Both the position numbers and the translations under genes were made by a program. The notes under the pieces were generated by a model that saw only the letters and a program-made list of their open reading frames with translations, was not told where the DNA came from and searched no databases. Shown piece by piece: positions 1 to 11,100 of a DNA stretch of 64,000 nucleotides. Each line of letters begins with the position of its first letter. Position 1 is the stretch's first letter. This stretch comes from Liolophura sinensis (Eukaryota; Mollusca; Polyplacophora; Chitonida; Chitonidae): positions 13,201,338-13,265,337 of the forward strand of contig NC_088302.1 of assembly GCF_032854445.1 (NCBI RefSeq). The letters are read 5' to 3'.

Positions 1-214
1 TCTAATTGCTTGTTGTTATGCACGGTCGTGGGATCGCATCCGCAGTGATGCCTTGGAATCTAAGTGTAGGTCTATATACATCACACATGGGAAAGTTCCT
101 CCGTAATTAACTTGGTTAAAAAAAGCTTCGGTTTCCTCCATTCATAAAACTTGCTTTTTTGGAGTATGGCGTTAAGCAGCAACCTGAATTAATTATTGTT
201 AATTTATTTATCAG

Positions 215-3200
215 CTGGAGCTGCATGTGGACACTGATCGCCTCCTCCCTGGTGACCTTCAGCGCAGGCGCAGTAGCTTTCTGGTTCCCCACCATGCTAT
301 ACGCCGCCCTTCAGGCCCGTGGAGTGAACGCCGACATTACACGGTACGCACCTTAACAATGCACACTTACACGGTACACACCTAAACAAAGCCCACTTGC
401 ACGGTACACACCTACACAATGCACACTTACAGGGTACTCACCTATGAAATGCACACTTACACGGTACACACATAAACTATGCACACTTACACGGTACACA
501 CCTACACAATGCATACTTAGATGGTACACATCTAAACAGTGCACACTTACAGGGTACACACCTACACAAAGCATACATACACGGTACACACCTACACAAA
601 GCATACATACACGGTACACACCTACACAAAGCATACATACACGGTACACACCTACACAATGCATACTTACATGGTACCACCTAAACTATGCACACTTACA
701 CGGTACACACCTAAACAATGCACATTTACACGGTACACACCTAAACAATGCACACTTACATGATGCACACTTAAACAATGCACATTTACACGGTACACAC
801 CTAAACAACGCACACTTACACGGTACACACCTACACAAAGCATACATACACGGTACACACCTACACAAGGCATACATACACGGTACACACCTACTCAAAG
901 CATACTTACACGGTACATGGCGTTAAGCCATAATCATTCATTGATTCTTGCACAGTACACACTTGCACAACACACACTTATACAATACACACTTACACAA
1001 TACACTCTTACACAATACACGCTTCGGGACCGGTAGATCCAGGATCAATCCTTGGTCGAGTCACACCTAAGACTTTAAAAGAGGAAGTTGTAACTTCCTC
1101 GCTTGGCGTTCAGCATGAAGGGGATAGTGCAACGACTGGTTGACCCGTATCAGTATAATGGCTCGGGCGGGGCGCCTTACTTGCCTTCGGTAAGTCGTCT
1201 CAGTGATGCAGCACTAAATAAAAGAGCGGTGGAAATCCGTCCTGCAACAAGGAGGCACATTACACGTGCATACACCCTAATGATTCCTTCGTCGTCATAT
1301 GACTGAAAAATTGTTGAGTACGACGTTAAACCCCAAGCACTCACTCACTACACAATACACTCTTACACAATACACTCTTATACATTAGTTCCAAATGAAT
1401 TTATCTATCATCAGTGACAAAAACTATCTACCTGAAGAAATCTAAGCTTCAAGTGGGACGTACATTCGTATACTATTCGTAGACCATGAATGAGTGATCT
1501 GAGTCGCTAATCGCAAGGCTCATTTTCAATAACGTTGAACACTAGTTCCCAAAGGAATATGCAAGAAATAATATATAAATAGTAAATAAACCTGCTAACG
1601 TAACACAAAAACAGTGGATAGTTTCCAGTGATGTGGCGAAGACAGTCAATATTTTACTAGAAGAATGACACAACGTCGGATGAATAATTTCCAGGTCGAA
1701 TACAATATAAGTATCTATGTCGCGTTATGGTTGCAACTATTGATAAAAGCTGACCATGTCGATGCAAAAACATGAATGTTTGCACAGTCCCAAACATTTC
1801 AGCCTCCGGATTTCTATTTTCCGAACCATAGTTTACTATTGGTTTAATTTAAGCTCTGCCTGGTGTTACATACTGCGACTGGGTAAATCATGTCTGGTGT
1901 CTTCGGCACCATATTCCAGTGAGGCAGGACCATACACCTACTTTTAGGAGACTTTAAAGAGACAAAATGGGTCCCAGTACCAGTATTCAAATGAGGTGAT
2001 TAAACCAAGAAATCTATTTCCATTGCTTATAGAATAACTTATTATTTATAATATAATATTAAATTATTATTTATTTATATATTTGATTGGTATTTTACGC
2101 CGTACTCAAGAATAGTTCACTTATAGGATGGCGGCCAGCATTATGGTGGGAGCAGCGAGGAATAGTCCATCCACAGGTTGCCTTCCCACGTACGACTGGA
2201 GAGAACGCCATGCAGTTTCAGCTGGGTTTGAACAAACAACGACCCCCATTGGCGAGAAACACTTGGGACATTATTGAATAAGTGTATGTAAGAAGCAGTT
2301 TGATTATGATAAGAGCAGGACAATCAGCCGCGATGGTTAATGTTGGTAAGTACAACACATTTTCTTTGATACTTTTCTCTTGTTTTAGCATAAGCCTTAT
2401 CTTTGGGATTTTTACGTGTGTGGCTGGTATAGTGGGGGTAATAGCTGGGGCGGAGATAGCCCGTCGATACCGTCCAGTCAACCCACGCTCTGACGCTCTT
2501 GTGACCGGGGGATTCATGATCCTCAGCGCACCCCTCCTCTATGTGGCTGTGTATCTGGCAGGTACACACACAGTCTCAATGTGGGTACGTATGTCCTATG
2601 ACTCACCAGTACACACACAGTCCCAGTGTGGGTACGTATGTCCTCTGATTCACCAGTACACACACAGTCACAATGTGAGTACGTATGCCCTCTGACTCAC
2701 CTAGTACACACAGTCACAGTGTAAGTACGTATGTCCTCTGACTCACTCAGTACACACACATTCACAATGTGGGTACGTATCTCCTCTGATTCACCCAGTG
2801 GGAGCCTCCGTGGCTTAGTTGGTTAGCGCGCTAGCGCAGCGTAATGACCTCTCACCAATGCGGTCGCTGTGAGTTCAAGTCCAGCTCATGCTGGCTTCCT
2901 CTCCGGCCATAAGTGGGACGGTCCTCCAGCTACCTGCGGATGGTCGTGGGTTTCCCCCGGGCTCTGCCCGGTTTCCACCAACCATAATGCTGGCCGCTGT
3001 CGTATAAGTGAAATATTCTTGAGTACGGCGTAAAACACCAATCAAATAAATAAATAAATAAACTGATTCACCCAGTACACACACAGTCCCAATGTAGGTA
3101 CGTATGTACTCTGACTCACTCAGTAGACACACATTCCCAAATGTGGGTACGTATATCCTCTGACTCACTCAGTAGACACACAGTCACAATGTGAGTATGT

Positions 3201-6200
3201 ATGTCCTCTGACTCACTCAGTACACACACAGTCACAATGTGAGTACGTATATACTCTGTCTCACTCAGTAGACACACATTCCAAATGTGAGTACGTATGT
3301 ACTCTGACTCACTCAGTAGACACACGGTCATAATGTGCGTATGTATGTTCTCTGACTCACTCAGTACACATACAGTCACAATGTGGGAACGTATGTTCTC
3401 TGACTCATTCAGTACACACACAGTCACAATGTGGGTATGTATGTCCTCTGACTCACTCAGTACACACACAGTCACAATGTGAGTACGTATGTCCTCTGAC
3501 TCACTCAGTAGACACACGGTCACAATGTGGGTATGTATGTCCTCTGACTTACTCAGTACACGCACAGTCACAATGTGGGTACGTATGTCCTCTGACTCAT
3601 TCAGTACACACACAGTCACAGTGGTGAGTGCGTATGTACTCTGACTCACCCAGTAGACACACAGTCACAATGTGGGTACGTATGTCCTTTTACTCAGTAG
3701 ATACACACAGAGTACGTATGTTCTATGACAATTCGGTACACACACAATCATAATGTGGGCGCGTATATCTTCTACGTGGCAGCTGAGACTAATATAACAC
3801 TGTTATGTTAGCCCCAGGTGGCAGGTGCACACGGTGGCAATCTGCGTAGGTACACTTTCTAACGCATCGGTAACTCATCCACCCCACCCCTCCCCCTCGT
3901 CACAACTTAAGTCCTCTAACTGTCCAGTGCACATACAGTATACGTGATATGAGCCTAGGGCATGGTCGTCGAGTAATCTCGGGCTCTTGGTGGAATTGGG
4001 TGGTTCAACAGCTGTTTACACCGATTATTTACCAATCAGAATGATCATATATGTTCATCATCTATCCGGCCCGGGTATACACCTCCATAATAGTGAATTC
4101 AAGTCCAGCTGGTGCTATATTCCTATCCGGCCGTACGTGGGAAAGTCTGCCAGCAATCTGCGGATTGTCGTGGGTTTCCCCCGGGCTCTGTCCAGTTTCC
4201 TCCCACCATAATGCTGGTCGCCTTCGTATAAGTGAAATATTCGTAAAAAATATGTGGAGTGAAATCTTTCATCGGTATATAAGTAAAAAAACGTTACCGC
4301 ATTCTGCCGTTATTGTTATTTTTGTCAGTATGTTAGATGTTTGGTACTAACGAACATCTTTACGATTTGCTTTTTGGTGACAGAATGTTCATTTTCTTTG
4401 AGACAGGCTGTTTTCTTTGTCTCCGAGATACTGATGTGTACCAACTTTTCACTACAAACAGATATGATTCTAGTAAGTGGTAACTGATGCCGTTAGATAC
4501 ATTATACGCATGTACAGCCACTTTTACGGAACATACGCAATGAGGTGCAGGCCTTACATATACATGTAAAAACAATATACCAAGTCGCAAAGTAAATCCC
4601 AGGAAACAATTACTGAAATTTATAATATTTGTTTTAAAGTTTTTTTTAATCATCTGAAGTTGAATTTATTCAGTTCCAAAATACTCACAACCAGGGAATA
4701 TGTTGTATGGACCTCCTATTGAGGATCCAAACTATATTAATTTTTGCTCTGGTACCTGTCTTGACGCAACGATCCTGGTCTATTTTAAGCCGGTCTATAT
4801 GTACACATGTGGGCCTATGTATGCCCAATTTCTACCATATGATGACCCGGTTTAGTTAAAACTGGAGACTCTGTTAGCTAGGTTGCAAAGAAACAATGTC
4901 TTTGGTTTAACAGAAACAAAAACAAAACCCAGACTGTAATGTTTCTCAATAAGAACTTCTTGTGTTTGTGGTAGGTACTGTCTGGTTTTATTTCTCTGAC
5001 TCCTGACCGTATGCATGCTATATTATAGTTACGGCCTGGTGTTATTATACTTTACTCCATGCTGTATTTGTTACGGCCTAGTGTTATTTTATGACTTCAT
5101 GCTGTATTTGCTACGCCCTAGTGTTATTTCCTTGACTCCATTCTGTATACTTGTTACCCTCTGTGGTGTTATTTCCCCGACCCCACGCTGTATTTGTTAC
5201 CGTCCAATGTTATTTCCCTGACTCCACTGTGTATTTGTCACCGTCTAGTTGTTTTTTCTGACTCCACTCTGTTTTTGTTACTGTCTAGTCCGTGGTGAGT
5301 CCGACCCGCAGATCCACAGCTGACGCCCTGATGATCATCTTTAGCCACCTGTTTGGGGACGCCAGCAGCCCGTACGTCGTCGGAGCGGTGAGAAAATCTG
5401 ATGTGGTTTATAAATGAATGTTGCCGATGAATATGACTGATTTCCTATAAATCATGGCGTTCAGCATGAAGGGAATAGTGCAACGACTGGTTGACCCATA
5501 TCAGTATAATGCCTTCAGTAAGTCGTCTCGGTGAAGCAGCACTAGATAAAGAGCGGAGGAAATCCGGCCTGCAACAAGGAGGCACATTACATACACCCTA
5601 AGGATTCCTTAGTCGTCATATGACTGAAAAATTGTTGAGTGCGACGTTAAACCACTCACTCACTCCTATAAATCAACCGGTTACGAATTGGGTCAAATTC
5701 GCTACGCCATCGTTGGACGTGGCAATTGGTCATACAACCATGAATACGGTATCACATTATGCACTGTGGTGGCTAACCGCGACCTTACCAGCCCCGCGTA
5801 AAACGCAAAGATCTCGGATTAGCGGTTTAATTAAAACCGCGCTCTTTACGTGTTCTCTGCGTCTTCTGCGCTAACCACAGGGGGTGCGGTTCCGCGATTG
5901 TTCCAGTCAAAAACACTCTGCATTCAAAACACTACTTCTTGCAGCTGGAATAGACTTCAATTGTTTCACATGTAAATCCAAATCACATACTAGACGGGTC
6001 TGGAGCAATGCATTGCAGAACGGGTGAAGGTTAAAGTTTTGTCTTTGTTATGTTTTGGAAAATTAGATTATAGATTGCGACTTTCCCAACGGAGGTCAGA
6101 TACCTGACGTTAAGACACAACTAGCCTAGAGCTGGATTCGAACACGCGACTACATTGACAAAGGTCTATGAGATTTCCTGGGGAAGCCACTCGTTCCATC

Positions 6201-7232
6201 CAGTGTGTGAGGAGCCAGATACTGTATGGTTTATTCTGATTGCCTACATTTCCCTGTTTTAACTGAATCCCTACAAAAGCAGAAAAAGTTCAGTAGGAGA
6301 CAACTACTCAGCGTACGAAGATGGCAAAGGATAAGTTTACATTTGGAAAAGACCAAAGTAATATAGCACAAAAATAATCAAATAATAATAAAAACAAAAC
6401 ACCCTAAATAAATATTCACTCATACTACCAAAAGTTACGAGTTTAAATTTGTAGTTGGAAAAGACCTTGTGAAGCCAAATCATAGCCCCAAAATAATGAA
6501 AACCATTACGAACAGACTGCATTTGATGCCTTTTTACGTTTGTACTTTTCAATCCCAGATATCTGACGGTGTTACAAATGCTTTAAATACGGGCGTGGGT
6601 CCCCAGTCGTCTGTCGCTATCAGGGCAGTGTCTCTACAATACGCCATATACTGCCTGTGTTTTGTGTCCGTACTGGCGGGCGGGGCATTCCTCATAGCTG
6701 GGATAACCCTCGAGGATGACAGGGCGAGGGTACAGGCGTTTTGTCAAGGTAAGAACAAGCCGAACTACAATACATTTATTTATCTATTTACTCGTTTGGT
6801 TTTCAACGCCGTGCTCTAGATTTTTTCACATGTACGACAGAGATCAGGTTTAGAGGTGAAGAAAGCTGGGGCAAATCACGCTAGTTACCTCCTCACTTAA
6901 AGGTGCGGACGAAGTAGCGAAATCTGGATTCGAACACACGATCCCACCTGACTGCTACAGTGAGCAGGCGCTTGAACCACCCGGGCTAGCTGTAAGGCCA
7001 AAGAACACTTCATTAGTACAGGATTGTTTTGATTGGCGGTAAACATGCCATAGGAAACCCTTTTAACAAGTTATTTTTACTTCTTTGATTTTTATTATCA
7101 TAAACAAAAAACTTTTACATTTTCATTTAAGGTTACTCAGAAATCAAAGTGAACGAATCAGAGCCTGACGACCCGACGCTGAATGGAGTTGTCTCCCCTG
7201 TTTCCAACAGCGCAGTATCGTCCCCTAGATGA
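215..7232 (+). CDS. SPNS1-like: Spinster-family (SPNS) lysosomal/endosomal MFS transporter, 3' part
   Basis: Exons at 215-343, 2389-2561, 5289-5387, 6559-6748 and 7132-7232 (stop TGA 7230-7232); the 5' part lies left of the window. The translated pieces match the C-terminal half of Spinster proteins: a hydrophobic helix ending in WFPTML, then GIVGVIAGAEIARRYR followed by NPRSDAL, then PTRRSTADA with SHLFGDASSPYVVGAISD, then a last helix and a short polar tail. Family members are 12-helix major-facilitator transporters exporting lysophospholipids or sphingosine phosphate from lysosomes or the plasma membrane. SPNS1 is slightly favoured over SPNS2/3, but the subtype is not certain. Exon 2561 ends in phase 1 whereas exon 5289 starts in phase 0, so at least one exon (the expected helix before PTRRSTA) must lie in 2562-5288. 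I could not identify it; it may be hidden among repeats or lost. Three of the four introns carry tandem arrays or SINEs. Confidence 0.88.
341..925 (+). repeat. 30 bp minisatellite anchored on the splice donor of a Spinster exon
   Basis: About 20 tandem units of 30 bp (one of 29). The conserved core ACACGGTACACACC recurs at 341, 371, 401, 431, 461 and so on to about 910. The first unit is the real exon end and donor, ACACG|GTACGCACC at 343/344, so every later unit carries a copy of the 5' splice site. Long open frames across the array on both strands are a by-product of the period being a multiple of three. Confidence 0.92.
940..1017 (+). repeat. short CA-rich tandem repeat split by a SINE
   Basis: Units of about 15 bp of the type ACACTTACACAAT. 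They stop at about 1017 and resume at about 1349-1385 on the far side of a SINE, so the SINE inserted into this repeat. Confidence 0.7.
1018..1348 (+). mobile_element. SINE family B (CACT-tailed), nearly full length
   Basis: Runs from GGTAGATCCAGGATCAATCC (downstream part of a tRNA-like head) through GGCGTTCAGCATGAAGGGGA and a central block around GCCTTACTTGCCTTCGGTAA to the tail GTTGAGTACGACGTTAAACC and a CACT microsatellite. At least four other copies lie in the window (5455, 22564, 30721, 60313), the 30721 copy carrying the full head. No coding capacity; SINEs depend on LINE enzymes supplied elsewhere. Confidence 0.88.
1386..2069. other. Spinster intron, mostly unique AT-rich DNA
   Basis: No exon found. 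Positions 1850-1926 resemble part of a third SINE-like family (C), also seen at 39235-39412 and 53965-54003, sharing TCATGTCTGG and a following TCTTCGGCAC-type block. Confidence 0.5.
2070..2205 (-). mobile_element. SINE family A fragment
   Basis: Contains the 3' end and core of family A read from the minus strand: an ATTTATTT tail, TTTTACGCCGTACTCAAGAA, GGCCAGCATTATGGTGGGAG and the block before the tRNA-like part, which is missing. Confidence 0.85.
2561..3780 (+). repeat. 47 bp minisatellite anchored on the second Spinster donor
   Basis: Units of about 47 bp (GTACACACACAGTC, CAATGTGGGTACGTATGTCC, then TCTGACTCACC) starting at 2562, 2609, 2656, 2704 and continuing to about 3770. The first unit starts at the genuine donor CTGGCAG|GTACACACACAGTC, while later units read CACCAGTACACACACAGTC, one G shorter at the junction. 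A SINE interrupts the array at 2800-3062. Confidence 0.9.
2800..3062 (+). mobile_element. SINE family A, full length, inserted in the 47 bp array
   Basis: Begins with a tRNA-like head (box A type GTGGCTTAGTTGGTTAGCGC, box B type GAGTTCAAGTCC), then the conserved core CCACCAACCATAATGCTGGC and the 3' part GAGTACGGCGTAAAACACCA, ending in an AAATA repeat. It is flanked by a 14 bp direct repeat CTGATTCACCCAGT at 2786-2799 and 3063-3076. Because the host is itself a tandem array, this could be a true target-site duplication or the array period. Confidence 0.9.
4097..4246 (+). mobile_element. SINE family A, 5'-truncated
   Basis: Starts near the box B region (TGAATTCAAGTCCAGCTGGT), continues through the core TTTCCTCCCACCATAATGCT and ends at GTGAAATATTCGTAAAAAA. 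Confidence 0.82.
4247..4977. other. Spinster intron without recognisable features
   Basis: AT-rich intronic DNA. I looked here for the missing Spinster exon (expected acidic-aromatic-hydrophobic helix with an NW motif) and did not find a convincing one. A short candidate near 3834-3854 was considered too weak. Confidence 0.4.
4978..5288 (+). repeat. about 43 bp tandem array ending on a genuine splice acceptor (Spinster)
   Basis: Six to seven degenerate units of TGTTATTTCCCTGACTCCA plus CTGTATTTGTTACCGTCTAG. The last unit ends at CTGTTTTTGTTACTGTCTAG, which is the 3' splice site of the exon at 5289. Several earlier units keep the pyrimidine-rich stretch plus CTAG, so potential acceptors are repeated upstream of the real one. 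Confidence 0.82.
5455..5666 (+). mobile_element. SINE family B, head missing and internal deletion
   Basis: Matches family B from GGCGTTCAGCATGAAGGGAA to the tail GACGTTAAACCACTCACTCA, lacking the block between CAGTATAATG and CCTTCAGTAAGTCG. Confidence 0.85.
5667..6558. other. Spinster intron with a CpG-richer segment and a SINE-like relic
   Basis: About 5690-5900 is richer in CpG than its surroundings and includes a small palindrome around GCGGTTTAATTAAAACCGC (5823-5841) and a short inverted match CTAACC/GGTTAG type. About 6060-6150 contains GAGCTGGATTCGAACACGCG, a tRNA box B-like string shared with the SINE-like copy at 6770-7010. Confidence 0.4.
6770..7010 (-). mobile_element. SINE-like element, family D
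   Basis: Reads on the minus strand from a tRNA-like end (GGTTCAAGCGCC type, box B GGATTCGAACAC complement) to an AAATA-type tail. The 3' part (TTTTCAACGCCGTGCTCTAG on the plus strand) is a diverged relative of the family A 3' region. It sits in the last Spinster intron. Confidence 0.6.
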
Positions 7233-7310
7233 CACCAGAATGGGTACTAACCAACCAGATATTAATTCATCGTTATTATGTAAAATGTGCTTCATTCCTT
7301 TAGCACAGTT

Positions 7311-7316
7311 AATAAA
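7311..7316 (+). other. polyadenylation signal of the Spinster gene
   Basis: AATAAA 79 bp after the stop codon, the first canonical signal downstream. Confidence 0.65.
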
Positions 7317-8106
7317 GTACATCTTAAAAACAAAGTGAACAAGTTATCAAGCCTGTTCCGGTGCCAGATACCAGCTCTAAGCCAGGCGTAAAGCCACTCG
7401 ACCGTATACAAAAAATTCATCCACCAACTGGAGTCGTAAAAATGTCTGCATTTATAGTTTTAAAAAGTCAGACAAAAGCACATTCCAGTAAATTGTCTTC
7501 AAACTAGTTAGCTAGACTGTGTTATCAGACTTTTCACTTGAACAGTTTTCAAACATGTACATATCTTAGTTCTACAGCAGCTAATTGGAATCATTTCACA
7601 CACTTCCTTCACTAATATTCCTTCTGATTTATTCGTTCAATTATCTATGTACATGACTTACAATGTTCAACGGAGTAATCCGATTTTTATGCTTAACAAT
7701 ATATTTCAGAATTCTTCACTCATATTATTCAGGTAATTACTTTTATGGATGGCGGCAGCAAACCACCATGCACTACCCTAATTAGTGCCTGACAAACCTC
7801 CACACTTAAAGCTGCATCTGAATTGCAGAGCCATACTGTGACCTTACTGGTCAGATGTCGCTTGGCTGCAGAAAGTCGGCTCAAGAGGAATTTTAACTTA
7901 ATGTAAAGTGATAATTATAGGTATATGGCACTCCTTAACACAGCACATGTAAAATAGTGCTGACACCTGCAAATCACGCTTTCTGGGTTGTACAGTACAA
8001 ATACATGTAGCTCCATAGAACTGTACAGGTGTGTTGATAAGCATGTTGATATACAGCTGAAGCAACCCAAAAAACACAATTAACCCGTATGTCCTCAGCT
8101 CTTCAC
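7317..8106. other. convergent intergenic region / 3' UTRs
   Basis: Separates the 3' ends of Spinster (+) and DHX34 (-). A minus-strand AATAAA (TTTATT at 7628-7633) about 475 bp past the DHX34 stop is a plausible DHX34 polyadenylation signal. No ORF or RNA gene seen. Confidence 0.5.
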
Positions 8107-11100
8107 TTATTTACTGGTCAAATGAGATTTCTTATGTTTAAGAATTTCCGTTGTTGTGAAGTCGTATTCTTTATCACAGTCTGGGCAGAAGTAGGACTTC
8201 TTCAGCGGATTCATCTGCTTAGCTCTCTCCCTCTCAGCCTCTTTTTCTGTATCTTCTAGTGTAACTAGAAACAGAAACATGGGTTCTTCAGTTTTTAAAC
8301 TATGGTAATGCTGAGATGATTGGAGTTATACAGTTTTAACATGAACCTTTTGTCCACACATCAATGAACAAGAAAATCTGTACAGTGATTCAGCATATAT
8401 TTTCACTTGAGGTGGGATGAAACACAAAACTGTGGCAAGTGATCTATGTAAAATGTCAAATGAGGAATCAAGCCATGATGTTTAAATTTAAAGTATCAGA
8501 CCATGGACAGAATATCGATTCTTAAAGATGCCCTCCAAGATGTCATCTCCGATAAGCACCGCCTATGCTATATTCTCTATACCACATACACAATCATGCT
8601 GATGTTACATGAAGTTCTAAGTTAGGTCCTTACCTCCCCCAAATGTTGTCTGACACTCCACCTCATGCTGTAGTCTCTCTACCACATACACAATCATGCT
8701 GATGTTACATGAAGTTCTAAGTTAGGTCCTTACCTCCCCCTAGTTGTCTGACACTCCACCTCATGCTGTAGTCTCTCTACCACTGACACAATCATGCTGG
8801 TGTTACATGAAGTTCTAAGTTAGGTCCTTACCTCCCCCAAACGTTGTCTGACACTCCACCTCATGTTGTAGTCTCTCTACCACTGACACAATCATGCTGG
8901 TGTTGCATGAAGGACAAGTCCAATGTTTCTGCATGTGTGATGTGTATTCTCCCCAAACTGATGCAGAAACATCATCCAGTAAACTGAAAGAGAAGAAAAA
9001 CAGCATCATCCAGTAAACTGAAAGAGAAGAAAAACCGCATTAAAAAACAATCAGAAGATGAATAGTTACATTTTACGATGTTGCTGGCTTAATCTCCATA
9101 GAAGGTCTGTCGGCAACCTTCGGATGATCCACCGGCAACCTTCACATGGCCCCTAGGCTCTGCCCGGGTTCCTCCCAAAATAATGCTGGCCTCCACTGTA
9201 TAAGTGAAATATTCTTGAGTATGGCATAAAGCACTAATGAAATAAGTAAATATCCTTGGTAGCTACCAAATTGTATGGTAAATGCTGCGTTCTGTATCTT
9301 TCATTATTAGTGCTTCTGAAAGTAATTGTCCTATTGAAATATGGACTTTAAAATAGTTTTTTCTTTGGCAATGAGGCAACAAAGGCTTAATTTATGTACC
9401 AGTGGATTACTTAATTGTTTGCTTGGGGTTTACATCCCACTCAATAGTCTCAAAGTTATATCACAACAGCGTCTCCATCAGACTGTAGCAGGCCTGTCTC
9501 AATGGCAGCATATCACAGGCGCTGCCTCACTGAAACACGACTCTAAACGGAGCCATCACCTGACATGCATGGCGCCTCATGTAAGCACAAAATACTGACC
9601 CCGAGTCCTGATTCATTGCTTTGCCTTTCCCTTATCCTTAGTGTAAAATTACGAATTGGCAATTTTAATGTTTTAGATATTACCGATTTCAGGATTGAAC
9701 CCAGGTCCTCAATGTCGCGATGATGTAAGCACTGTATAAAGGTGATTATATAGTGTCAAACAGATATCACGGTAATTTTATGACTTTTTTCTTCACCCCA
9801 TTTCATAAAATCCATTTTCAAGTACGGTAAATGACCTAAAGAGACGCTGCGGGAATCAGGAAGTGTATCCCAGGATTCATTGCATTTGTTGTGCTTGTTA
9901 TTGACCGAGTGCCGTGGGAGAGCATCAGGAGAGAATTATACTGACAGTTCACGAATGTAATAAACAAGCTCATGCTTCACTGAGCAGTTAGACCATGCTC
10001 CTACCAGCAACAGTTCTGGTAGTTCAGTTTTCCTCAGTTTTAATGAAAATAATTTTAGTACATTCACTTTGCAACAGGTTGGTTGTTATTTTGTGACTAT
10101 TTTGTGGGAATTTAGGAGAAAACTTTGTGGAGATTAAGAGTGATTACTCAGTACCTTTACGCATGTGGAGTGTCATGTCAAATATCTGTTCTTAAACTGC
10201 AGGGCTCTCCGTATACAAAGCTGTAGCAGAAATCAGCACATCGTGAATCCATACTTACAAACCAGTAAGATGAAGATGTCAAATTGCGATCAAAGCCACA
10301 CCTACATACGTGAACTTGCACAGCTACAGCTAAATATTTCATGTTAATTCTCGCGTAACTTGAAAGACTTCTGCCCATATTTCGTAAACATGAATGCTTA
10401 GTTTACTTAACATTTAAGTCCCCTCAGATAAAATTTTAGTCATACCGAAAGGTTTTATCTACATGTAGATACAAGCCACTTACAATCACAGGACTCGAAA
10501 TTTCCAAGTGTCCACCCATTGATCACATGAATTTTGCTAATGTGATAACAACTCACACAAATCTCATCTCCCAATAAAATTCGTTTTTACCTGAAATACA
10601 TTTGTACACATATTCTTTGCATAATGAGGGCTCTCAACAGACAACAGTTCACCAGGTAATAGTGGGAGGTGACTTCCACATAGGCCTAACCCTAATAATC
10701 GCTTCGTCTACATTGTGCATGTTCATTCCTTGTTTGGCGTGGTCATGATTTCAGGCAATGTTTCTTCGATTTCCTTCATGGGGATATTTGGAAATGTACA
10801 TGTTCTACTGGTCAGGAGACCTGCGCACCTCACTGTCTGTGACGTTTGTCAAGTGCCATGCAGGGTAATGAAACGGACGGGGGTAGGTGGGGGAGGAGGT
10901 GGAGTTGTGGTGCTAATCACTCTATTTTGTCATCTTGCCGCCAAATCAGATCGCCCGAACGTAAACGACAGTAACTTATGTGCAAAAGTTTAGGTTATTT
11001 ACCGTGGTATACATACCAGCCTAGTGTGAGGTAATGGTTGACTTGTGTCCCTCCTTTCACAGGGTGAGGTCTAGCAGTGTTATCAACGGCTAGTTTAAGT

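Noticed and set aside
353-926. Several overlapping open frames on both strands, up to 160 codons
   Set aside because: They follow a 30 bp tandem repeat whose period is a multiple of three; low-complexity peptides with no family and the region is intronic.
1103-1306. 67-codon frame [19 protein letters not shown]
   Set aside because: Lies wholly in a family B SINE; the same peptide appears at 30540-30947 in another copy.
2800-2890. tRNA-like sequence with box A and box B
   Set aside because: It is the head of a SINE, followed by the SINE core and tail and present many times; the same holds for heads at 48423, 49388, 30990-31065 and 63720-63813.
3116-3649. 177-codon minus-strand frame with a repeated SESEDIRTHIVTVCVL peptide
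   Set aside because: Produced by the 47 bp array in a Spinster intron; no start context, no homology expected.
3834-3854. Possible tiny Spinster exon between CAG and GTAGGT
   Set aside because: It would fit phase 1 at its start and encode GAHGGNL, but it is too short and unlike the family to accept.
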